Shown here one piece after another: positions 1 through 10,047 of a DNA stretch of 64,000 nucleotides; positions within the stretch are counted from its first letter, which is position 1; each line of letters begins with the position of its first letter. The position numbers were made by a program, and so were the translations under genes. Below the pieces are notes generated by a model, which saw only the letters and a program-made list of their open reading frames with translations, was not told the DNA's origin and made no database searches. Origin of the DNA: Chionis minor (Eukaryota > Chordata > Aves > Charadriiformes > Chionididae); assembly GCA_013398295.1 (NCBI GenBank), contig VZSF01005499.1:186001-250000 (forward strand), in the 5' to 3' direction.

Positions 1-2806
1 TGGTCAATATAAGAGTTCAAACAGCTTATTGCAACCAAAGACAGAAAATATATCACTCCAAATTGCATAAAACCATACCCAAATCCAGAGAAATTCTTTT
101 TCTGAAAATTGCATAAATGCATCTTTGTTAAAAATGGGTTCATTTGAAAGACAGCCTTCTACCCAACTTACAGATATTTACATAAGCTTTTGCATCTGCC
201 TTACAAATTATGTACTAGCGTTTCTGATGAAGCAGATATTTATATCAGTGGTCCTGCCACCACTGGTACTTCTTACACTAGCATCACAAATATCAGTCTT
301 CCTTTTCCTTTTGTCTTCTCTACAGGTAGTTTGCACTCTGATACTGTCCACTATATTGTAACGGTGCCCAGTGAAGTTAAGGGCACCTGGTTTTAAAGAA
401 CTGTTTAAATGGGCTAATAAGTCAACATTTAGCTGTAGAAAGCACAAAGGCCTTTTCAAATTTACCATTATAAAGCATCTAAGAAAATGTTTTTCATTGT
501 TAGGAAACACTTTCCTAAATAGACTCAAAGGAAGTCCATGCACAACTGTTTAGAAGGCGCTGCTATACAAATCGATATGGTACAGCAGTCCATGGTCAAG
601 GAAGAAAATACAGGATGAGCTTTAAAAAGGGAGGAAGAAGTATGAAAAAAGACTTTTTACCTCTCCTGTCTCTACTTCCAGCTGAATAGCTGTGGCTTGC
701 AACAAGTACTATTCCCTTCTGCATTCCAGAAGAAAAGAGAGGGGGAAAAATGAATGCCTTGAGCCAAACCACATGTCTTAAATTTTTCCCCGAACATGAC
801 TCTATGCAAAACACACAGCAATGATGAAGCCAACAGACATATGGAAATAGCATACAGGAGAGCAAATGCCACTCACATTAGAAAACGCTTGAAATTACAA
901 ATTGATGTTACATTGCTGCAACATGTCAAGCATGCTCCTTTACAGCTAGGGCTTCCCAGGAACTAGGAGCAAGCTCTTGTTTGAAGATTAATATAGCTTC
1001 CCAGCACACACAGAGTGCACTTCATAATCGTTGCAACTCAGTGCTTGATGAAAGACTTTCCAGGAACAGGAAAAGGACAATGTTGGGTTGCTGGCTTTTT
1101 TTCTTTCTTTTTTCTCCAAGCATTAGATAACAATGAAATACAGCAGAGCTTGTGTTCCTAGATAAGAGCATATCTAAATTTTGAACATTAAATAATAGTA
1201 ATCGCACACATTTTACATTGTGCCTACATTCTGAGAGACTCTAAACCCCTTTACAGATCAAGATATTTGGTGGATAAATCCTGGCCTCTTCCATTTCAGC
1301 TGGGGCATGGGTATCACAGTCAGGTGTTCCTTCAGTCATCAATGGAATTTTGCCATAAAATCACAAGATTTGCTCTGGGCAAGGTGCAGAACTAAAGAGA
1401 GATCAAGCAGAGTATTAACAATCAAGACTGCAGGTCACTTATAAGGCATGTTCTTGGGGAAGGGTAGCTATGCTTTTCATTTCAGCTACCAAGCCTATTT
1501 TTTAATGCTCTTTAGAATGGTCCAGAAACCTGACAAAGAAAATGAAACAGAAAGGGAAAAAAATATAAAATAATTATATATATTATTATATAAATAAAAG
1601 AATTTATTTTGTCTGATGTGTAATAAAACACAAAGTTAAGACTAGGGTTGCATGCAGACATGCTGATGGAGAAGATGGTCACTGCAGTGGTGTCTCTACG
1701 TTAACAATGAAGATAGTAAGTAGGTATAGGTTCAATTCTTCCTTGGTCTGTAGGGTTTTAAATCCAGTAATTCTGAGATGAGTGCTTTAATTTAGGACAC
1801 CAGTGCCTTCCAAAAGTGTGTTGAACTCAATGCTATCACACTTAAATCTCAACAGTACTCACTGAAATGGAGCCAGTGAGAGAATGGTTGCATGGGCTGG
1901 AGGTGATGACAGTCACTGGTGATAAAAGGATAACTGAGAGATGGCATCTAGATCATGTTCCAAAAATACAGAGCAAGAGGAGAAACTGAAAGTAGTCCAG
2001 ACTACCTTGGATCCTCACATGAGAGAGAAATAAGAAACAAAGCTTTAAAATTTCACCAGTCAAAAAGAAAGCTGAATTTGGGTGTTGCCCCCTGTTGAAT
2101 TTTCGTGCGTAAGCATTAGGCAGCTTGATGGTAGGAAATCAAAGCCACCACCTCCTCCTTCTCCAGTCAATTGTAAAAGTGGTCCTATACAGTTTTACTT
2201 ACAGCAAAAACTACACAGCAAATTCACCTTGAACTTTAATATTTCCCCTTCGATTTTCAAACATCCTTATGCAGATCAACACAAAAAGCAGTATCAGGTT
2301 ATACATGAATTCCACCAGCTCAGCACAAGGGAAGAGTTAAATGAATCTCTGAAAGTACAGACCCACTTGCCCATTTTCACAGCTCCCAAAATATCATTAA
2401 CAATTCTAAATATTACATACTGGCACATCTGAAAAGACTTTGCTAGGGTTTCAAGTCTCTGCTAGGTTTTCAAGGAAAATCTGAATTAGATTAAAGCAGA
2501 CGTTAATCCTAGAATAGGAAGCCACACTTAATTTTGGTACAAATACCTCAAGGGTATTACAATTTTGGCTAGCACAACACAGGTCCTCCTGTTCCACATA
2601 ACATCATTCACTGTGATGGCATAGTTATCACATAGAGCAGAACCACAGAAGCACAGTTCACAGCAGTGCTAGTCTAGCAAGACAAAGTCTGGGCACTCTC
2701 ACGGGCTAGCCTAGCCCAAGCCCAAGCCCAAATTCCAGTTTGCATAGCCAACAATGCCCGGCCCACTGGGTTCAGGAAACCTTTCTCTGCAAGTTTATTT
2801 ACTTAC
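1..2806 (-). other. ITGA9: ITGA9 intron, partial (downstream of the 2807 exon)
   Basis: This stretch follows the GTAAGT donor at 2801-2806 on the minus strand and runs off the window. It is AT-rich, with an AT-only stretch around 1557-1610. I saw no transmembrane-exon peptide, no repeat I can name and no convincing ORF. The short open frames here look like chance. Confidence 0.85.
1557..1610. repeat. AT-rich low-complexity tract
   Basis: This is almost entirely A and T, with TATATA and TTATTATATAAATAAA units. Confidence 0.85.
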
Positions 2807-2908
2807 TGGTTTTTCTTCCAGGCTCCCATTAGGCACCTCCACGACTCTGAGGTCAGGGTCTACCTGCACCCTCGCCCTTGTGACGAACTGGATGACTGAC
2901 GAACTGTC
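2807..2908 (-). CDS. ITGA9: ITGA9 internal exon (probably exon 26), calf-2 end
   Basis: This exon is 34 codons in phase 0 at both ends. The minus-strand acceptor is TTTACTTCTCAG and the donor GTAAGT. The peptide begins DSSSVIQFVTRARVQVDP, continues LRVVEVPNGS and ends EEKP. Human alpha-9 has SSSVIQF..RAKVKVDPALRVVEI at this place (from memory). It is the last calf-2 strand before the membrane, with one sequon (NGS). The following exon should encode the transmembrane helix. I searched 1-2806 by eye on the minus strand and did not find it, so it probably lies to the left of the window. The intron just upstream contains a striking hairpin and G-tract (2940-2988). Confidence 0.95.
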
Positions 2909-2939
2909 CTGAGAAGTAAAAAGAGGAAGAATTGTATTT

Positions 2940-2988
2940 GGGGGGTGCAAAAAAAAAAAAAAAGCACCCCCCCCCCCTCCCCCCCCCC
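2940..2988. repeat. Perfect 9-bp inverted repeat around A15, followed by C11-T-C10
   Basis: GGGGGGTGC (2940-2948) and GCACCCCCC (2964-2972) are exact reverse complements separated by fifteen A. The right arm continues into eleven C, one T and ten C (2967-2988). On the ITGA9 sense strand this reads G10, A, G11, TGC, T15, GCA, C6, ending 31 nt upstream of the acceptor of the 2908 exon. Homopolymer lengths may be imprecise in the assembly. Confidence 0.95.
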
Positions 2989-3858
2989 AAACAAACACAT
3001 CAAACATTTGCCTGTGTAATAAACCACATCTAGACAATGCTTAGTGGAGGCTGAGTTGAGACTTAAGTATCATGCTGGTTAAAACTCTGCTTTGCAAAAA
3101 TATACCTTGTGCTCATAACAGACAAGCAAAAAATCGAGCACATTATCTCAGGTTAAACCAAAATCAGGTATGTTGCACTTTAAACTAGTCATTTGTATTT
3201 GGCCTGTTAATGTTTCCCACGTTTACCGCAAAAGACAGAATATTGCCAATCAACAAAGACAGGCTCAATATTAACCATCAAAGAAAAGTTACTACTCGTT
3301 TTTCAAGTGAACAGAAAAAAGATACAGAAAACCTGGTATAAACTCATGTATATCCGAAGGTGGAAAATTCTTCATTATTTGAATCTGTGCACTGCAAATA
3401 TCTTAAATATTCAATGCACACCTCCCCTTATTAATAAATATTTCTCCTATATTTTACACAGTGCATTTTAACAGGCACATTCCTATATGCTGCCATTTCA
3501 ATTCATAGGTGAGCCATTTTTATGCTGTTCACCTTGGGGAGGGTAGGTAGTAAGTAGCAAATGGCATTTATTGATGATACTGACCCAAAGACATGTGTAA
3601 GCACTGTGAGTTTTTTAAAAGAGTGTTGTTAATGGTCATCTTGGAAAGGACCCAGCAGACAGGATGAATCCTGGCTATTCCCAGGACTGAATTTCCCAGA
3701 AGCACATTTTGTGTGCACTCAGTTACTTGCATACATATTTCAGCGTTTCTATAAGCATATAACTAATACCTGAAACCTCTGGCCTTGCCTATATTTTCTG
3801 TTTTCAAATATGACCAAACATTAGCAGACTGGTTGGTTTCAGCTGGAAAAGTTTAAGG

Positions 3859-3981
3859 CTATCAATCGCTTTAGGAACTGCTTTCTAATAAGGGCTCTCT
3901 CCAATGCTTTTAATCTAGCAGCTATCAAAGATAGGTTAATTTTAGAAGGCTCATGTTATCAGCTATCTCCTCTGATTATCT
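3859..3981. promoter_or_regulatory. Candidate GATA-factor binding cluster (intronic)
   Basis: Six full WGATAR matches (either strand) lie within 123 bp: CTATCA at 3859, CTATCA at 3922, AGATAG at 3929, TTATCA at 3956, CTATCT at 3963 and TTATCT at 3976. Two of them form the inverted unit CTATCAAAGATAG (3922-3934). That an intronic enhancer is present is an inference. Confidence 0.35.
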
Positions 3982-4624
3982 TATACTCTCATAATCTCAC
4001 AGCACCTTGCCACAATTACACAGCATTTTTGTAAGTATAGGAAAACAGAGCCAAACACAATAAATCACTAGAAATTTAAAAGATTTGCCACCTCATTCAA
4101 TGGCTTCAGAGAAGACAGGAATTAACTTGCAACCATTTGTTTCTTGTCACAAATGTCAAGCTCAGCATTAACGTGGTCGTGATGTATCTTCTTTGAATAA
4201 TAATTATTTGAAGTAAAAAAATTACAAAACCCCTGCCATCTCTCTGTTTATATGGAGGGAATGACAGAAAGTTGGCCACAGTTTACATGCACTTACTCTA
4301 CTTTTCATTTTTCAGAATGAAAACTTTTGGAAATCATCAATTCAACTTCCCAAAATCTCCAGCCTTAACACCATGCATACAATTAGGTGCACCATTTGTT
4401 GTTTCTCAATGTATAAATTTCTGAAGTTAATTTATTTCTGCCTTAACGGGTAATGGGTAAGAACTAGGATTAACACCTCCATACAGGCTGTTGATAAATA
4501 GATCTGTTTTCTCTGACACCATGATTTTTTATAACACGCTAGTAAAGAGCAGAAGGAATGCAACTCCATGCACAGAAGCATACTTAAATTAGTATGTAAG
4601 ACAAACTACAAAGGAAGCACATAC

Positions 4625-4744
4625 CTTCTTCAGTATCTCAGTATTCAGCAGTGTGTAGATACTTATATCACAGGACTCTGCTTTTGCTAATGAGCTTAAG
4701 TTGCAGCGTATAATTAAGCAGGACCTGCCTGGCCTTTCACAGTC
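4625..4744 (-). CDS. ITGA9: ITGA9 internal exon (probably exon 25), calf-2
   Basis: This exon is 40 codons in phase 0 at both ends. The minus-strand acceptor is ATTTCCTGTAG and the donor GTATGT. The peptide begins DCERPGRSCLIIRCNLSSL and ends with the IYTLLNTEILKK motif that is well conserved in alpha-9. The frame joins KVL of the previous exon to DCERPG, as in the human protein. There is one sequon (NLS). Four cysteines are present (DC, SC, RC and ESC). My memory of the human sequence has only three, with arginine where the ESC cysteine sits, so the fourth may be a bird-lineage feature. Confidence 0.95.
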
Positions 4745-5336
4745 CTACAGGAAATATGGGAAAAGTTAGGCAAAGGAGGAAAAAAACCAGTGACAAATTG
4801 TGTGACAGCAAGCATACCAGCTGATTAAGTTACACAGTAAACTGCTAAAATACAGCACTCCTGCATTGAAATAGCAGCAACTTTCAAGACCTGAAGACAG
4901 CTAGACACAGAGACCTGCATGAAAGCAAGCCAGGTAAAAACATTCAGTCCTCTACAGAGCAGGTGAGCACTTGGGGCCAGGAGAAGCGGGGCCACTGCTA
5001 CACATCAGCCCTCTGCAGGGGGCGGGCGCTGAGCAAAGCACAGGGCCCACTGCCCCATGTGCCTTTGACAAAACATGGGAGCAAGGGCTGTGGTCACTGA
5101 GTGCATGTGCTGCCACGTCAGGTAACGCCCCACTGCACTTCCTGGAACTTCCTATTTCTGTTTAAAAATCAGACAATTAAAATCACTGAATATCCCCACA
5201 GCACATCATCATCATTAGTATACATGCACCAAACAGTTGCTTTAATGAACTACCTGCTTGAGTTCTTCTTGCTAAGCCATGCAAAATCTTTTGTAAGATG
5301 TGTATGTTCACGTTTGCCATAAGTGGACTTTCTTAC
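4745..5336 (-). other. ITGA9: ITGA9 intron (592 bp)
   Basis: This is the shortest intron in the window, between exons at 5337 and 4744, with donor GTAAGA and acceptor TCCTGTAG. It contains a short GC-rich patch near 4970-5110, including a CTCF-like motif at 5015-5025. No coding content was seen. Confidence 0.93.
5015..5025 (+). promoter_or_regulatory. CTCF-like motif core
   Basis: The plus strand reads GCAGGGGGCGG, an exact match to the SYAGRKGGCRS core in a short GC-rich patch. The upstream CCA is absent. It points toward the two minus-strand motifs at 23.1 and 25.9 kb. Confidence 0.28.
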
Positions 5337-5462
5337 CAACACTTTTCTGCCAGACTTTGTGAAAAAAGCAAATATTGTATGGAAAATATTTTCATTCTCT
5401 TGTGGAACGATGCATGGGCTGGGGTTTCTGTGAAAAGAACAGCTTCCTTTGTCCTGACCAAC
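5337..5462 (-). CDS. ITGA9: ITGA9 internal exon (probably exon 24), calf-2
   Basis: This exon is 42 codons in phase 0 at both ends. The minus-strand acceptor is TTGTGCTTGCAG and the donor GTAAGA. The peptide starts VGQDKGSCSFHRNPSPCIV and continues ENENIFHTIFAFFTKSG to RKVL. FHTIFAFFTKSGRKVL is essentially identical to human alpha-9 as I recall it. Two cysteines nine residues apart are likely a calf-2 disulphide. The next intron is only 592 bp, so this exon and the following one sit close together. Confidence 0.96.
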
Positions 5463-7658
5463 CTGCAAGCACAATTATAAATCACAATTATTATTCTGAA
5501 TTAAACTAAATGACACAAGAACATGGGATTATCTTGTGCAGAAAAATACATCTACATCTGAGCTGGATGTCTGTACTCCTATTAATAGTCAAGAGAGAAA
5601 TAAGCACATTGGGAGTCAAATAATTGTAAAGAAAATGTCTAAAGCAAGTCAGACAAACAAGGCTATAGAAATGCTTGTCTCTCTTGACTGGATGGGATAT
5701 GAATGTATCTAACCTAGTGCACATGTAGGTGTTTGTGTTCTACATGTCTGGAGACAGAGAAGAAATATCTCAGCAAAAAATATAAATCCCCACACAGTAT
5801 TTTAAGCCAATTGTGTTACACTGTGTATTACCTTTTTTGTAACTGTATTCTTTGGTGCTTTGGCCAACTTGGCTGTTTCACAGTTTACATCAGAACTAAT
5901 GAGATAAATGAAATCTTTGTGTAAATGCACAAGCCTGGACATCAAATACATTCTTTTTCCTTCAGCATAAATAGTATAAAAATAAACTTTTTGTATCATT
6001 AGCTTATTCGCTTGTCCAGAAAATTAGATGCTTGAAGCAAGTGAAACATACCAAGCTTTGATAAAATTATCTTCAGTCAAGATTACCTTGCACTAGAAAA
6101 CCCTTCTCACTTTTTGCCGCTTACGAATATTCACTGAAGAAAATCTACTGGAATTTAATACAAACTAGGCCAACAAAGTATCAACAAATTCCTCCTGCCA
6201 CCATCCTGCAAGACCGAGAGGGAGATTTTCCCATAAACCAACAAGTGACATTCTTACACACCCTGATGTTGACCTTCCCACATCCTCTGCTCTCAGATGA
6301 TGAAAACTTCTACCTTATTCAAAACACAAATCATTGAAAGACGGAGAAAAAAAGTTGTTATAGATACGAAATTGCTGCATGCTCCGAGTCCAATTTTGCA
6401 TTAAACAGTTTACAGCAGAGTTAGCCAAAGTATTGCCAAAAAAGAAACAAAACCCAAAGGTTCATCTAGATCTTAAATGCTATTTTGCAGACAAGTGATG
6501 CCTATGTCTCTGGGCAAGACACACCTTTTCTGCTTCACTGACCCACAAACTCTTCATAATCTGTTCTCTGAAGTATGTACTCATAATCTCTCTTTACGTA
6601 ATCTGTTCTTACATTCCCAACAGGCACAGGTAGCTACCCACAGTCTCCTTAGGATCAACTGAAAACTAAGGCTATGATGTTCTCCATTTGTCCAGATCAC
6701 CTGGAATGAGTTTTCATTATTTACTGTAAGTAAGAGATTCACGAAGCACACTGACATTTCTTTTCTTTGAACTTTCACATGGGAATTAGATCCAGATCAA
6801 CGAGAAGGTTTATTTAAATCATTAGCAGCAAAGAGTCAAGATCTATTCAATACTTGCTCTTTCTTCCTGAAAGTTTGAATTTACCAGACACTTGGACAGA
6901 TGTCATTAGATTCATGCAAGAGATACAGAAAGGACAGTAAGAGCTTCTGCGCTATCCCAGCTTTTGGCATACACTCTAAGTAGTCCTGCTTTACATCCTG
7001 TACAAATACAGTGTAAGAACAAACCAAAGCAGAAATATCTCAACAGACTAGAAGGAATTATCTGGCATGAAGCAACAGAAATCCAGCCCGTCCTTCTCTA
7101 AATTATTATCTTTTCTTAAACTTAAGCTTGGCTACATCTCATGCTTTTTTAAAACACTTTAGCTGAAATAAAGAAAGGCACCTCTAGAGGACTAAGTCTG
7201 AATTTGGAAATACCCTTTCCTCTCTGCCAACTATGCAGCAATCCTACACAAGGCAGCTATTAAACTCAGTGTCTCGGTCCATGTTAGGAGGGACACATGC
7301 AAGGACTGAGTACCTCCTGTCACCTGTGCTGCTCTGGAATAAACCAGTGGATCACCTACTGCCTGTTTTAGTAGCCAAAGGCAGATAGCACTTCCTAGAA
7401 GGAAAAGGCAGACACTACTACTTGACCTGTAGAATTTGGGTAAATTCAACCAGGCACAAATTAGGTCATAGTCATCTATGTATTTGTGATCAATTGGCAT
7501 ATGCTGACAGTCAGTAGGCAGGAAAGGACTCAGTTTCTTTTTATCACTCTTATAAACAGCAGAGGCACAGAACTAGGAAAAAAGTACCAAAAAATATTGA
7601 AATGGGTGAATCACGCTGAGGTAGAAGGAAATCCAGCTGTTCCAAATGACTGGCCACA

Positions 7659-7706
7659 GGGGGTTTTTTTGTTTGTTTGGGTTTTTTGTTTGTTGTTTTT
7701 GTTAGG
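7659..7706. repeat. T/G-rich simple repeat (TTTG-like)
   Basis: A run of GTTT, GTTTGG and TTTTTTG units on the plus strand, equivalent to an A/C-rich run in the ITGA9 transcript. Confidence 0.8.
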
Positions 7707-10019
7707 GTCACTGTCAGACACTTATATTTCACATCATCTCTTATTTTCCTCAATTTTTACATACATAAAAGGAAGGTTCAGTCAGGCACTCGGACAAAAG
7801 TATGGTAACTTTTCATGAAATTTTGTCTTCAATGAAAAATTCAGCTCTAGGAAATCAACCTGCTAAAGAAAATCTTAGCACAAAGTTCCTGCCTACATTA
7901 TGCTGAGACTGAGCTACATCTCTGAAATACAAATCAGGATTTGGCCTCATTTGTGAGCCTCTCCTTGTTCAAATGTGGTGCTACCCCAGACACCTGCTTT
8001 TCTCTTTGTGACCAACCTCATAATCTGGAACACAGGGAAGAAAATTTCTGGCAAAGTTTAAGGGATGAGCAAACGCTTACAATTTATAGATTCAAGAAGT
8101 TTGCAAGTCTTTGATATGGAATAGGTAGCCAGTCTCTTTGAAAAAGTCTTGGAGTTTCAGGGTACATGACATACTAGAACTTTTCGGAAATTTCCATGTG
8201 GTCTCAGCAGCCTATAAACAGAAAAAGAGTATCCCCAAAGTGATCCTCCCAGGACCTGGGATCTAACATTTCGCAGAAATAGCGGAAGGGGAGTTTTGGA
8301 GCAGCACACAGGATGTGGAAAGAGATGTGCGTTGCCTTTGTACTCAGTACAAGGACTATACAAAAGCCACAGAGAAAAATGTCCAACGCCCAACTCCCAA
8401 CACAAACAAACAGCAACAAAACTGGGGCAGGGGGAACAGGGACAGAAGGCAGGCTCTCTTAAATCCTACATTAAGACTGCAGTTTGGGAAAGAAAAACCC
8501 TGTCTCAAGTGAGGTACAAAGCAGGAACAGCCCTGCAGCCTCCCAGGGAGGGACTTCCAAGGAGCTATATCAGCTGTCTCTGCTGAAGGTTGTTTCATTT
8601 TGTATTCCAGAAGGTAGTGTCCGTTTTAAGTCCTGCATAAAATCATTTGCAGTCTGGTGCGCTGGCAATACAGTTATATCTCCTGTACTGGAGGTGTACT
8701 TAAAATCTGTACCCAGACAGCTATAGATATAGTCTATGTTAGCACATTATGTAGGCCAAACAAGAAGGTGAACTGCATGGCATCCTCAGCATCTGTTGTC
8801 CATATTAAGTACTTTTCTAACTTGCTCTGAGTCTGGTCCTGTAGCCTGAACATGCTGCAAACACAAATGAGTGATAAGTGCACTCTTTGAGTGCTCTCTT
8901 GTGTTTCTTCTGCCCCAAAAGGAATCCAGTTTGTGCACTCTGCAATGTGAACTAGAACTCCCTGCATGGGAAGGGCTGGGGATTTTACTCTAAAAGCTCA
9001 CTTCTGGACTGAACTAAGACACTAGTAAAGCAGCATTCTAAGGCACACTTTGGTCTACAGAACATCTGCAAAGGCTGACGACAATGAAGGTGCACAAAAC
9101 ACATGCTATACCTGCTTGCTAAGAACAAGTTTTCAATTTTTTCACTCATGACTGTAGATACTACATTATCTCCTATAAGCAGGACTCCTGGAATTCATAT
9201 TGTTTGTTATGTACTAGAATGGTTACATTTCTACATAAGCAAACCCATTTGGAACAATAAAGGTACAATCAGTATTGACCATACAAAGTTCCTCCATAAA
9301 TAGAAGCTATATATACATATTTTTTCAATCTGACCTAGCAGACTTCCTTGAACAGCTTTACGTTGCAGAAAAAAAAAATGGCATAAAAATAATTTCAAAG
9401 GTCCTAAATTATCTTCTACGTTTTCTTCTTCTCTATATACAATAGTCTATGCTCTCACATACAGTCTAGCTTACCACATACATAATGAGTTTTTTGAAGG
9501 TAAAATTTTTATAACACAGAACTAAATATAACCAACTACTGATCCTAGCCTTCAACTCCTGGAAAACCTTTCCAATTAAAAAAAATTATCATATTTTTGC
9601 AAAGAAATTACTTTTTCAGATTTTCAATTCTAAACTAAAAAATTTGTAGGGAGGTGGTTTTCTGATGGAAACCCAAACATTTTTTGAAAACTTTTCCACA
9701 AAGAATTTATACCTTGATATATTTATTATGATTTGTCATTGTTCTAATGAGAATGAAGCGTGTTTTGACCAGCTTGAATAATGTCTTCAAGTTTCATGTG
9801 AGGCAAACCCACACAAGTTTGTACTGCTAATGGTTTCTTTTTATTAGGCTGTTGGTGTGTAGGCTGTTCCCATCCTCTAGGAATATCTTTTCACAGGCTG
9901 CAAAACACCTATCATCAACACAAGAGGTGTGTTAGTTCTTTCTAGTTTTTATCTCAAGTTCAAAGGCACTTTTGTCAAACTGCTCGGCCCCAAGGTAAAG
10001 AAAGATAAAAAAATATCAC

Positions 10020-10047
10020 TCTGATATTCCCATGGTGGAATATCAGA
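10020..10047. repeat. 11-bp inverted repeat with a 6-nt loop
   Basis: TCTGATATTCC (10020-10030) and GGAATATCAGA (10037-10047) are exact reverse complements around CATGGT. Confidence 0.95.

Larger units (their letters stand above)
2909..4624 (-). other. ITGA9: ITGA9 intron (1716 bp)
   Basis: This is an intron between the 4625 exon (donor GTATGT) and the 2908 exon (acceptor CTTCTCAG). It holds the perfect inverted repeat and G/C homopolymer tracts at 2940-2988 and a dense group of GATA motifs at 3859-3981. Nothing coding was seen. Confidence 0.92.

Noticed and set aside
2909..3037. Upstream extension of the 2807-2908 exon frame through a poly-Gly/poly-Phe stretch
   Set aside because: The frame merely continues through the intronic G- and T-tracts. 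The acceptor CTTCTCAG and the homology both start at 2908.
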